Below, piece by piece: positions 1-8,045 of a DNA stretch of 40,737 nt. Below the pieces are notes generated by a model. The model was not told the origin of the DNA. It saw only the letters and a program-made list of their open reading frames with translations, and made no database searches. The DNA is from an uncultured Clostridia bacterium (GTDB lineage: Bacteria; Bacillota; Clostridia; Oscillospirales; Ruminococcaceae): NCBI GenBank assembly GCA_947627205.1, contig CANQVE010000017.1:1-40737 (forward strand), in the 5' to 3' direction. Every line of letters starts with the position of its first letter. Position 1 is the stretch's first letter. The translations under genes and the position numbers were made by a program.

Positions 1-77
1 AAATTCGTAATCTAAACTTTATTTTGCTCTCATTATTTTTTTATATTTTTTGTCTCACATCATTGACAAAAGTACAT

Positions 78-111
78 AAAAAATATCCGCTGTCATTAAA
101 ACAGCGGATAT
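78..111 (-). terminator. Rho-independent terminator after the CPBP protease gene
   Basis: An 11-bp perfect inverted repeat (83-93 with 101-111, 7-nt loop) is followed on the minus strand by a run of six T. It lies just past the stop of the protease gene. On the plus strand the stem is followed by AAAACTTTTTT, so it could also stop opposing transcription. Confidence 0.85.
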
Positions 112-128
112 AAAACTTTTTTCATTTC

Positions 129-1106
129 TTATGCTTTGTTGTTTTTCTTTTCTTTGAGTTTTATTGACACAAACAGCGCTACAATGCACAAAGCTGCGAC
201 TATCGTTGTGGCAATGCTTCCCTCGAGCCCGAATGCTCCTCCGCTTATAAACGCGCTTGCGTCAGTCTGATTAGATGAAAGAACGGACGGCACTTCAGCC
301 ATACCGCTGACAGAAAGGCCGTAAAAATTTCCCTGGGTAAAATTCCAGACAGAATGGAACGCTCCCGCTATCCAGATGTTGTTGAAACGTATCATCAAAA
401 GCGCCGATAACACTCCGTACAAAAACAGGTTTATAAATGCAAGTATCGAAATTCCGGGATTTGAGAGATGCAAAACCGCAAAAACAAGCGAGCTTACTAA
501 TACTCCTACCGTCAGCGAATATCTTCTGCTTATGCTCGACATAAGATACCCTCGGCAGAAAACCTCTTCGCCCATTCCCTGTATAAGATAGCCGAAGAAA
601 AACAAAACGACTATACCTATCTTTGAAGCGCTGTTCATATCGGGTGAAACGCCGTTAAGCTCTGTTCCGCCCATAAGCAGGGAGAGGAAAAAAATCGCCG
701 AAAAAACAGCCAGCCCACAGACTATGCCTATAATATACTGCGGCACAGCGCCCTTTTTCACAAAGCCCATTGAGCTTGCTTTGCGCTTTTCAAACACCTT
801 GCAGTAAACGATCGGGCAAATTATCAGGAACACGTTTGAGTACAGCATGGGTATAAGCACCCACAGCGACGACGTCATTGCTTTCATAACCGCATTGTAC
901 ATTTCAATAATGTCTTCGGGCGGGTTTATAAGCAGGTCTTTGAGCATAGAGTCATTAAAAAATCCGAACACTATGCCGATGCTCTGGATTATTCCCATAA
1001 GTGTTTGAGCCGCAACAAAAACAACTATCGCTATACCGAGCTCGGCGAAAATATTATGACTTTTTTCGCCGAGGTCTTTCATATAAGGCGGTTTTTGAAT
1101 TAACAC
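129..1106 (-). CDS. CPBP family intramembrane metalloprotease (Abi domain)
   Basis: This 325-residue protein has about eight hydrophobic segments. It carries the CPBP signature: Glu180-Glu181 with Arg185 (EExxxR), His213 in the next segment and His251 near the end. Family members are membrane-embedded proteases that process prenylated or membrane peptides; in bacteria some confer self-immunity to bacteriocins, but no bacteriocin gene is visible here. The start is GTG at 1106, with a GGAGA ribosome binding site seven bases upstream. It follows mreB by 17 bases on the same strand and ends at a terminator, so the two probably share a transcript. The substrate cannot be told from sequence. Confidence 0.85.
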   Translation of the reverse strand: MLIQKPPYMKDLGEKSHNIFAELGIAIVVFVAAQTLMGIIQSIGIVFGFFNDSMLKDLLINPPEDIIEMYNAVMKAMTSSLWVLIPMLYSNVFLIICPIVYCKVFEKRKASSMGFVKKGAVPQYIIGIVCGLAVFSAIFFLSLLMGGTELNGVSPDMNSASKIGIVVLFFFGYLIQGMGEEVFCRGYLMSSISRRYSLTVGVLVSSLVFAVLHLSNPGISILAFINLFLYGVLSALLMIRFNNIWIAGAFHSVWNFTQGNFYGLSVSGMAEVPSVLSSNQTDASAFISGGAFGLEGSIATTIVAALCIVALFVSIKLKEKKNNKA

Positions 1107-1123
1107 TGTATGTTCTCCGTTCT

Positions 1124-2140
1124 TTATTTGAAGCTGTAAAGCTGTACTTGTTCAAATCCGTCAAGAAGCTCGTTCGACATTGTAAATGCAATATCAACGC
1201 CGCGTGCTACGCATTCAATAGGATTGTCCGCGACAAAGCACGGCGCGCCGACATTTTCGCTTATAAGCTCGGGAAGTCCTCCGAGAAGCGCTCCTCCGCC
1301 TGTCAGCAATATTCCGTTTGAAAGTATATCTCCGACAAGCTCGGGCGGCGTTCTTTCAAGAACGAGCTTTACTTGTTCGACAATTTCCATTGCGTTTTCG
1401 TGGAGCGCCTCGTAGATGTCGGTATCGGTTATCTCAACGCTTTCGGGAAGCCCTTTCAGAAGATGTCTGCCGCGTATCGTCATTTTCTTTGTGCCGGTGG
1501 GATTATAAACATTCGCCAGCTCGAACTTTACCTTTTCGGCGGTTTTCTCGCCTATGAGCATTTTATATTTCTGCGTTATATGGCGGACGATCGCCGCATC
1601 AAACTTATTTCCTGCCATTTTGACCGAGCGCGACTGGACAATGCCGTTAAATGAAACTATAGCAACATCCGAAGTTCCGCCGCCTATATCGACGACCATT
1701 GTGCCGTTCGGCTTTGATATGTCAACGCCCGCTCCCAGAAGCGCCGCGATAGGTTCTTCTATCAGGAACACTTTTCTCGCGCCTGCGGAAAGCGCCGCCT
1801 CAACGACCGCCCTGCGCTCTACGTCGGTAACCGAGCTCGGAACGCATAAAACAATCCTCGGCTTTACCATAAAACCGCCGTTTACCATAGTTATAAACTC
1901 TTTTATCATAGCCTGCGTCATGTCGTTGTCGGAAATAACGCCGTCTTTAAGCGGTCTTACCGCAACGATATATTCGGGCGTTCTGCCTATCATTTTATAC
2001 GCTTCTTTGCCGACAGCCACGACTGCTTTCTTTTTGCGGTCGTATGCAACGACAGACGGCTCGTTCAGAACGATACCCTTTCCCGCGATAGTTATGATAA
2101 TATTTGCTGTGCCAAGGTCTATTCCTATATCAAGTGACAT
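1124..2140 (-). CDS. mreB: Rod shape-determining protein MreB/Mbl
   Basis: This 338-residue actin-like ATPase is the usual length for MreB. It begins with the phosphate-1 motif (IGIDLGTAN), has the VDIGGGTSD phosphate-2 loop near residue 150, and a C-terminal GGGALLGGL adenosine motif. MreB filaments lie under the membrane and guide the elongasome that inserts lateral cell wall, so the cell is probably elongated. The ATG at 2140 has GGGAG eight bases upstream. There is no mreC, mreD, rodA or pbp2 beside it, so it is probably a dispersed MreB or Mbl paralog; the two cannot be separated by eye. Confidence 0.93.
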   Translation of the reverse strand: MSLDIGIDLGTANIIITIAGKGIVLNEPSVVAYDRKKKAVVAVGKEAYKMIGRTPEYIVAVRPLKDGVISDNDMTQAMIKEFITMVNGGFMVKPRIVLCVPSSVTDVERRAVVEAALSAGARKVFLIEEPIAALLGAGVDISKPNGTMVVDIGGGTSDVAIVSFNGIVQSRSVKMAGNKFDAAIVRHITQKYKMLIGEKTAEKVKFELANVYNPTGTKKMTIRGRHLLKGLPESVEITDTDIYEALHENAMEIVEQVKLVLERTPPELVGDILSNGILLTGGGALLGGLPELISENVGAPCFVADNPIECVARGVDIAFTMSNELLDGFEQVQLYSFK

Positions 2141-2166
2141 TTTTCATTCTCCCAACTTTTGTCTTT

Positions 2167-2172
2167 ATTATA
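2167..2172 (-). promoter_or_regulatory. Possible -10 element for mreB
   Basis: The minus strand reads TATAAT 27 bases upstream of the mreB start, downstream of the preceding terminator-like hairpin. No convincing -35 is seen 16-18 bases further up. The call rests on the -10 match and its position. Confidence 0.35.
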
Positions 2173-2223
2173 TTCAGTTTTACTTTTCTCATTCGTCCGT
2201 TCTTTTTTCATTAACAGATAAAT

Positions 2224-2258
2224 CCGCTCCGCAGGCGCTTTCTTTCGCTGCGGAGCGG
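2224..2258 (-). terminator. GC-rich hairpin between the diguanylate cyclase gene and mreB
   Basis: A 10-bp perfect stem (2224-2233 with 2249-2258) begins 19 bases after the stop of the GGDEF gene. On the minus strand it is followed by ATTTATC, a weak T tract, so termination may be incomplete and mreB may receive some read-through. Confidence 0.6.
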
Positions 2259-2276
2259 CGCATTATTACATTCAGA

Positions 2277-4274
2277 TCAAAATCCCTCGGGATCTTTATA
2301 CTCGTCGTTTTCGCTGTCCTCGGGAACGTAAACGTGATAGTTGTTCTTTCCGTTTTTCTTTACGAAATACATCGCCGTATCGGAGAACGAAATAAGCTCG
2401 TTTACATCTGTAGAATGATCTGGGCAGTATGTAATTCCTATTGAAACCTTTATGTTTATCAGTACGTCGCTTGTCGAGGTATAACCCATATAGAGCTCAT
2501 CAATGATATCCATAGCGATCTGCTCGACATTTGCGATATCGTCCTGATTTGTCATGCAGATTACAAACTCATCGCCGCCGAAGCGTCCCGCAAAACCGCC
2601 TCTGCCGTCCACTCTCTTTTTGATAGTATCAGCGACAAACTTTATGACCTCGTCGCCTATTGAGTGTCCGTAACGGTCGTTTATGAACTTAAAGTCATCG
2701 ACGTCCAGGAACAGAACCGCGATCTTCTTCGGACCTCTGCGGTCAAGCTCCGTGTTGAGCATTGTCGTAAACGTGCTTCTGTTGTAGAGCTGTGAGAGGA
2801 AGTCGAACGACGCACGCTCGGAAAGCTGAAGCTCGAGTTTCTTTTCGTTGTTTATATCGGTCATAACGCCGATAACTCTCAGAAGCTCGCCTGTACGGTC
2901 GGTTACGCAGTTCGCGCGGAACGATATCCAGACCTTATCCCCGCTCTTGGACTTTATCAGATACTGTGCGCTGTAGCCTTTCTGACCTTTGAGCATTGCG
3001 CTTATGTCGCGTTTATACTTATCCGCATCTTCGGGAGCCATAAGTCCATCTATAAAGCGTCCGTTTGAAAGCGTCGCGCCCTCTGCTTTAAGGTCGAATT
3101 TTGCAAGAGCGTTATCGGAGATGTACATTCTTTCCTTGCGGAAATCCCACTCGAAGAGCATGTTGTCCGAAAGTTTTGAAATCGTCTTATAACGGTCGCT
3201 GTTTATCTCAACTTCATCAAGGAACTCGTTAAATGAAGCCTGGATATTGCCAAGCTCGCTCTTGCTGTTCTTGACATCAAAACGCATAGCCGTAAGACCG
3301 TCCTCGGGATCTATGCTGTTCATCGTCTTTATCATTTCGTTCATGCTGTTTACGACCTTTTCTATGAGGAAAACGCCGAGCAGGCAGAGAACAACTGCAA
3401 GTACCACAAGAACGACAATTGAAATTATCGACGACATAGACATTCCTACGGAGCCCTCCATAAGACCGATCCAGCGCCAATTTGTAACGTTCGGGATAAT
3501 ACCGCAGATATATGTATAACGTCCTGCTGTACCTGAATGTGTATCTGCGGTGATATCCGAAGAAGTAAGATTTACATTAGAGTTAAAGAATGTCGAAAGC
3601 TCGTTTGACAGAGCCTTGTCAAGCTGTGCCGAGCCCATAGTCGCGCCGTTTCCGTTGTAGTTTACGGTATTGCCCTCGCTGTCAATAAGGACAAGATGAG
3701 CCGAACCGCCGTCGGTATAGTTGCCCGCAAGAGCTGTCGCTATAAGACCGGAAGATGGAGAAACGACAACGCAGACATAACCGATAGTCTGTTCGTCCGA
3801 AACGATACTGTGAGAAACAAAGAACGCATCTGCATCCAGCTTTTCAAAATGCAAAAGATTAGATACCGCAGGCATATTGTTCGCTTTGAATTGCTCGAAA
3901 GGACTTCCCACCGCGTCAGACACGGCAGAGCTTATGACAGTTCCGTCCTTATCCAGCAGCAAAACGTCGATTATACCGGGATCGGCTTCGGCGAAATTCT
4001 TTACGGTATTGTCCGCGCCCGTGCCGCCGCTCTTTACTGCATCGACAACAACATTGAGCTTTGCAAGAGACGCCGCATCGGAGCTGTACTTTGAAAACAA
4101 AGTGCCGAGCGAGCTTGCCTTTGCATACGAACCGTTCTGAAATTCGCTTTCTCTTACACTGTTGTTAAAGCCGATAGCCGAAACTGCTCCGACCGCGCCT
4201 ATGATAACGGCGGGAATGATCGCAAAGATTATCAGCACAACAATAAGAGAATACTTCATCGTGTTCTTTTTCAT
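2277..4274 (-). CDS. Membrane-anchored PAS-GGDEF diguanylate cyclase
   Basis: The protein has 665 residues. Order: TM1 (about 8-34), an extracytoplasmic Cache-like sensor region (about 40-275), TM2 (about 282-306), a linker, a PAS domain (about 365-480) and a GGDEF domain (about 485-650). The active-site GGDEF is intact at 566-570, with DVDDFK..ND (524-533) and HSIGD (537-541) before it, so it should make cyclic di-GMP from two GTP. No RxxD inhibitory site occurs at the usual spacing before GGDEF. The start is ATG at 4274 with AGGGGGA upstream; a 24-residue in-frame extension to 4346 has no ribosome site and lies in the structured leader. It is monocistronic between its own promoter and a hairpin. 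The ligand of the sensor region is unknown. Confidence 0.92.
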   Translation of the reverse strand: MKKNTMKYSLIVVLIIFAIIPAVIIGAVGAVSAIGFNNSVRESEFQNGSYAKASSLGTLFSKYSSDAASLAKLNVVVDAVKSGGTGADNTVKNFAEADPGIIDVLLLDKDGTVISSAVSDAVGSPFEQFKANNMPAVSNLLHFEKLDADAFFVSHSIVSDEQTIGYVCVVVSPSSGLIATALAGNYTDGGSAHLVLIDSEGNTVNYNGNGATMGSAQLDKALSNELSTFFNSNVNLTSSDITADTHSGTAGRYTYICGIIPNVTNWRWIGLMEGSVGMSMSSIISIVVLVVLAVVLCLLGVFLIEKVVNSMNEMIKTMNSIDPEDGLTAMRFDVKNSKSELGNIQASFNEFLDEVEINSDRYKTISKLSDNMLFEWDFRKERMYISDNALAKFDLKAEGATLSNGRFIDGLMAPEDADKYKRDISAMLKGQKGYSAQYLIKSKSGDKVWISFRANCVTDRTGELLRVIGVMTDINNEKKLELQLSERASFDFLSQLYNRSTFTTMLNTELDRRGPKKIAVLFLDVDDFKFINDRYGHSIGDEVIKFVADTIKKRVDGRGGFAGRFGGDEFVICMTNQDDIANVEQIAMDIIDELYMGYTSTSDVLINIKVSIGITYCPDHSTDVNELISFSDTAMYFVKKNGKNNYHVYVPEDSENDEYKDPEGF

Positions 4275-4300
4275 CGTTATTCCCCCTGATGATAAAAATA

Positions 4301-4416
4301 TTGAAAATGAGCCGATATTACCCATGCCGGAACAAAAGCCCCGCAAGAGCCTGTATGCCGCGCGGATAAACGTTTTTTATCCGGCGGTCTGTCTTTCGGC
4401 ATTCTTTCATTTTCAA
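4301..4416 (-). promoter_or_regulatory. Candidate structured leader RNA (possible riboswitch) of the diguanylate cyclase gene
   Basis: The 5' untranslated region can fold into nested and branched stems. P1 is 10 bp, 4407-4416 with 4301-4310. P2 is 6 bp, 4397-4402 with 4324-4329. Inside P2 are P3, 12 bp with one bulge and a 5-nt loop (4376-4387 with 4358-4370), and P4, 6 bp with two G-U pairs (4347-4352 with 4336-4341). P1 begins about 13 bases after the predicted transcription start and ends 26 bases before the ATG. P1 is followed by a U-rich stretch and then the AGGGGG ribosome site. I see none of the conserved bases of the GEMM (cyclic di-GMP-I) riboswitch. The pairing is read from sequence; ligand binding or regulation is inference. 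Confidence 0.55.
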
Positions 4417-4435
4417 CACAGAATAATCCTTTTAT

Positions 4436-4464
4436 ATTATACAATATTGATTAAAATAAATCAA
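4436..4464 (-). promoter_or_regulatory. Sigma-A-type promoter of the diguanylate cyclase gene, with an overlapping dyad
   Basis: The minus strand has TTGATT (4459-4464), a 17-bp spacer and TATAAT (4436-4441), predicting a start near 4429 and a leader of about 155 bases. The -35 forms one arm of an inverted repeat TTGATT-N6-AATCAA (4447-4464), which could be an operator. Other -10-like hexamers (4470-4475, 4488-4493) lie upstream in the same AT-rich stretch without good -35 partners. Confidence 0.75.
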
Positions 4465-4523
4465 GAGATATTATAAATTTTATAAACATTATACAGTTTT
4501 TCTAAAACTTTTTTGGTGATTTT

Positions 4524-5378
4524 TTATCTCGTATATGAGAACAATTTTTTCATATCTTCGGGAAACGGACTTTCGAGAGAAACCGTTTCATCCGAAAACG
4601 GCTTTTTAAAACTTATCCTGCCGCAATGCAGAGCCTGGCGGTTTATCATTGTCCTGTCTCCCCCGTACATTTCGTCGCCGAGCAAGGGATAGCCGATATG
4701 CGAAAAATGCACGCGTATCTGATGTGTTCTTCCTGTTTCGAGTTTTATTTCAAGAAGCGTAAGACCGTTTTCGCAAAGCACAGGTTTGAAATGCGTCACG
4801 GCGCGCTCTCCGTCCGCTCTTACCTCACGCATTATTATGCTGTCGGAAACTCGGGCTATGGGATAGTCGAGCGTTCCCGACTGCTCTATATTTCCCTTTA
4901 CTACCGCATAATACGTTTTATCAAAGCTCTTCGGCAATATCGGCGCGGACAGAAAATTCTTCGCGCAAAGGCAAAGCCCCGTCGTGTCCTTGTCCAAACG
5001 GTTTACGGCGCGGAAAACGCAGTCGGGATATTTTACCGCGAAATAATTTCCGAGCGTGTCGGAATAATGTCCCGCAGACGGGTGCACCGCAAGTCCCGCG
5101 GGCTTGTCGAAAACAACCGCATCCTCGTCGTCGTATACTATCGGCGCAAAAAGACTGTCATTCGGCTCGAACCCGCATTTTTCTTCGGGAGTTCTGATAG
5201 TTATGCTTTCTCCCTCGCATACTCTGTCAATCGTGCGCAGTATACCGCCGTTTCGGATAATTCCCCCGTTATGCTTTAATACCATAACCGAGCGCCCCGA
5301 AATGCCTCGTCTTTCAAGAAAGGTTTTTGCCGAAAGTCCGTCCTCGCTTTTTCCGACTTTAAAAACGATCTCTCTCAT
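4524..5378 (-). CDS. RluA-family 23S rRNA/tRNA pseudouridine synthase
   Basis: This 284-residue protein has an S4-like N-terminal segment (about 1-65) and then the catalytic domain. The motif RLDKDTTG at 127-134 contains the catalytic Asp129, and GRTHQIRVH follows near residue 220, both typical of RluA enzymes that isomerise uridine in structured RNA. It is the last gene of the alaS operon. Its ATG comes one base after the TGA of the DHHW gene with no clear ribosome site, which suggests translational coupling. Which RNA position is modified (RluC-, RluD- or YtzF-like) cannot be told. Confidence 0.9.
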   Translation of the reverse strand: MREIVFKVGKSEDGLSAKTFLERRGISGRSVMVLKHNGGIIRNGGILRTIDRVCEGESITIRTPEEKCGFEPNDSLFAPIVYDDEDAVVFDKPAGLAVHPSAGHYSDTLGNYFAVKYPDCVFRAVNRLDKDTTGLCLCAKNFLSAPILPKSFDKTYYAVVKGNIEQSGTLDYPIARVSDSIIMREVRADGERAVTHFKPVLCENGLTLLEIKLETGRTHQIRVHFSHIGYPLLGDEMYGGDRTMINRQALHCGRISFKKPFSDETVSLESPFPEDMKKLFSYTR

Positions 5379-5379
5379 T

Positions 5380-6591
5380 TCAGCTTGTCAGAGCGAGCTT
5401 TTTGAGGTAGCTCTCGTCGCAGAACGTTATGGCGTTATATACAAACAATATCTGGTCATACTCGCGGATATTTACAAAGCGGTTAAGGTCGGTGTTTATA
5501 TAGCGCAGGTCTACCATTGTTATCTTCTTATAATGCTTTGATAAGAACGGTACGAGCGAATGTGCATAGCTGTCCTTTATGATAAGAAGCTCTTTGTCGT
5601 TGTCAACATCTGTTTCAATTGTAACAACGGGAACATTGCTCCCCGTAAAAGAAGAATACTTGTCCTTTACTTCGAGATAATCCCTTACATAGAGCGAATC
5701 CAAAGTCTCCGCTTCCGCTCCGTTTATCCTCGTCATCTTTACGCTAGGTTCTCCGCTCGCAAGATAAAAATAGTCGATGCTGTCGGGGGTTATGCTCTCG
5801 TCAAGGGTTTTTGAATAAAGCGTTCCTCTGAAAGAATTGCTCGCCGTTTCAACGTTGAATTTATCAAGACCTATCGCACTAAAGCCGAGCTGCTTTGCGG
5901 CGGCGCAGTATGCATAATAAGCGCCGAGACTCGTCCAGTGGTGGTCGGTGCGATAGTAGATATACTCGTCCGACCTGCCCGAAAGATAGCTTAAAGCGTC
6001 AATGACATTTACGTTTGTAAGTTTTTGCGTACATTCGTCTATAAATGCCTTTTCATTTGTAACGCCTGCATACGGCGGTATTCTCGATTTGTATATTTCC
6101 TGTGCCGTCGGAGCCAGCATAAAGTACATGGGAATGTTCGGATATTTTTCAGCAAATTCATTTACCGCATTTATGGAGTTTTCGACCTCTTTTTCGTCAT
6201 AATCGCGGAAACTTTCTATCATCATGCCGTTTATGGTATAAACGCCGTTTATTTCTTCCTTGCCCATAAGCCTCGAGATCTTATTCGACGCCTTTACCCA
6301 AAGCTCGCGCCCCGCAAGATGATCGGAAAAATACGTTTCAAAATCGTCCATAAAGCTCGCATCCTCGCGCTCTACAAGATAATCCCACTTGAACGCGTCA
6401 ATGACGTCTTTGAGATTTTCGGCTTTATTGAGCTTTGTCTGATTTACAAGGCTGGGGAATTTTGCAAGATAACGGTTTTCATTTTCGCTTCTGTCAGCTT
6501 TCGGGAGCAGTATGGTCGTTATCGGTACGACAAGCAGTATTATCGCAAAGAGCGCTATCATCAGCTTGTCGGGTGTCATTTTAAATTTCAT
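5380..6591 (-). CDS. DHHW family protein (AlgJ/AlgX-like), partner of the MBOAT acyltransferase
   Basis: The 403-residue protein has one N-terminal membrane anchor (about 9-30) and an extracytoplasmic domain. It carries D216-H217-H218-W219, the motif that names the family, and a KDSYAHSL nucleophile-like segment near residue 345, as in SGNH/AlgJ-like enzymes. Known relatives act with MBOAT proteins to put acyl groups, usually acetyl, on exported polysaccharides. It lies 20 bases after the MBOAT gene, which supports a two-component O-acylation pair. A GAGGAGGG sequence 14-15 bases before the ATG is rather far; GCAGG is nearer. The polysaccharide is unknown, as no glycosyltransferase operon is adjacent. 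Confidence 0.85.
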   Translation of the reverse strand: MKFKMTPDKLMIALFAIILLVVPITTILLPKADRSENENRYLAKFPSLVNQTKLNKAENLKDVIDAFKWDYLVEREDASFMDDFETYFSDHLAGRELWVKASNKISRLMGKEEINGVYTINGMMIESFRDYDEKEVENSINAVNEFAEKYPNIPMYFMLAPTAQEIYKSRIPPYAGVTNEKAFIDECTQKLTNVNVIDALSYLSGRSDEYIYYRTDHHWTSLGAYYAYCAAAKQLGFSAIGLDKFNVETASNSFRGTLYSKTLDESITPDSIDYFYLASGEPSVKMTRINGAEAETLDSLYVRDYLEVKDKYSSFTGSNVPVVTIETDVDNDKELLIIKDSYAHSLVPFLSKHYKKITMVDLRYINTDLNRFVNIREYDQILFVYNAITFCDESYLKKLALTS

Positions 6592-6611
6592 AGTCTGATA
6601 ACCTGCCCTCC

Positions 6612-8045
6612 TCAGAAGTTAAAGTAAAGAAAAGGATTATAGGACGAAGTCGTTATAAACGCGACGCTTGCGAGCATGACTGCCGTCTGTATAACGGGAT
6701 ATCCGTACATAACCCATTTCGGAGCGCTTGTTTTTATCTTTGACGCGATATTTTTAAGCATATCCGTAGAGCCGACAATGCACAGCGCAAACATTATGCC
6801 GTAGTTTACAAAAGAATTTACTGCTCTGTCGTCAATGAAAGTTCCGTTTGCTCCGAACATTGCTCCTAAATATCCGAATACCTGACTGAACATATCGCCG
6901 AAATCGGTCGTTCCCTGTGCTACTCCGTCAAACAGTATCCAGCCGAATACCACCAGAACGAACGTGTAGAGCCAGCTGAAAAACGGCGGGATTTTTTCCA
7001 GCCATTTTCCGAGAAACAGCCTTTCCAAAACGATAAGTATTCCGAAATACAAGCCCCAGAACATAAAGTTCCACGAAGCGCCGTGCCATATTCCCGTGAC
7101 GAGCCATGTTATAAGCAGGTTTATTATCGTCCGAGCTTTTCCCTTTCGGTTTCCGCCGAGAGGAATATAGACATAGCTTCTGAACCATGCGCCGAGCGTT
7201 ATATGCCAGCGCCGCCAGAACTCTGTTATGCTTTTTGACATATAAGGATAATTGAAGTTTTCGGGGAAATTAAAGCCCATCATCTTTCCTAGCCCTATCG
7301 CCATATCCGAATATCCCGAAAAATCAAAGTATATCTGAAACGTAAACGCCAGAATTCCGAGCCACGCCGTTCCCGCCGAAAGAGTTGAATAATCGAGGGC
7401 TTTTATTTCTGTCCAGAGCGCGCCGATGTTGTTTGCGATAAGGACTTTTTTTCCAAGTCCTGTGATAAAGCGCGAAATTCCGCTTCCTACCATTTTCTCG
7501 TCTATCGTGCGCTCGTCTATCTCGTTCTGAATATCCTCGTATCTTACGATAGGACCTGCGACTATCTGCGGGAAAAGCGTTACGAACGCCATAAAACTTA
7601 CGGCGTTTTTCTGCACTTTTATATTCCTGCGGTAAAGGTCAATGGTATAGCTCATTGATTGGAAAGTGAAGAAACTTATCCCTATAGGCAACGGTAAATT
7701 CGGGTTCGGTATTTCAAGTCCAAACCATGCGTTTGCGGAGTTTATGATAAAGCCGAGGTATTTGAAAGTGCCCAGAAGCCCTAAGTTCATCACTATTGAC
7801 ACTATAAGACAAGCGAGCCTTATTTTCGGTCTGTCGTCATATTTTGCTATGATCCTGCCCGCCGTATAATCTATAAAAGTAGACGCTATCATAGCGAGAA
7901 CGTAGATAGGTTCTCCCCATGCATAGAATATAAGCCCGCTTATAAGAATAACAATATTCTTAAACCTTTTCGGGACGAGATAATAGATTATCAGCGTCAA
8001 CGGCAGAAATCCGAAAAACAAAAACGTAAGGCTTGAAAATACCAT
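6612..8045 (-). CDS. MBOAT family O-acyltransferase (AlgI/DltB-like)
   Basis: The protein has 477 residues and about ten to twelve membrane segments, the normal size for AlgI/PatA-type MBOAT enzymes. The family's invariant histidine is His321 in the motif GIWHGASWNF, and a second conserved histidine is His281 in WRRWHITL. These enzymes move an acyl group across the membrane and hand it to an extracytoplasmic partner such as the next gene. Its ATG overlaps the stop of the TOPRIM gene in TAATG, so translation is probably coupled. A DltB role is unlikely because dltA, dltC and dltD are absent. Confidence 0.92.
   Translation of the reverse strand: MVFSSLTFLFFGFLPLTLIIYYLVPKRFKNIVILISGLIFYAWGEPIYVLAMIASTFIDYTAGRIIAKYDDRPKIRLACLIVSIVMNLGLLGTFKYLGFIINSANAWFGLEIPNPNLPLPIGISFFTFQSMSYTIDLYRRNIKVQKNAVSFMAFVTLFPQIVAGPIVRYEDIQNEIDERTIDEKMVGSGISRFITGLGKKVLIANNIGALWTEIKALDYSTLSAGTAWLGILAFTFQIYFDFSGYSDMAIGLGKMMGFNFPENFNYPYMSKSITEFWRRWHITLGAWFRSYVYIPLGGNRKGKARTIINLLITWLVTGIWHGASWNFMFWGLYFGILIVLERLFLGKWLEKIPPFFSWLYTFVLVVFGWILFDGVAQGTTDFGDMFSQVFGYLGAMFGANGTFIDDRAVNSFVNYGIMFALCIVGSTDMLKNIASKIKTSAPKWVMYGYPVIQTAVMLASVAFITTSSYNPFLYFNF

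Noticed and set aside
129-1106. The CPBP protease as a bacteriocin immunity gene
   Set aside because: No precursor peptide, transporter or regulator gene is adjacent in the window; general membrane protease is the safer call.
1554-2444. Long open frames antisense to mreB and, at 11869-12705, antisense to alaS
   Set aside because: They lie opposite strongly conserved genes, have no ribosome sites and give no recognisable protein; they follow from codon use on the coding strand.
4275-4346. A 24-residue N-terminal extension of the diguanylate cyclase
   Set aside because: No ribosome site precedes the upstream start, the stretch lies in the base-paired leader, and ATG 4274 has a strong AGGGGGA.
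4301-4416. The leader as a standard GEMM cyclic di-GMP-I riboswitch
   Set aside because: The hallmark purine-rich joining segments and the tetraloop receptor pattern are not seen. A covariance search would settle it.
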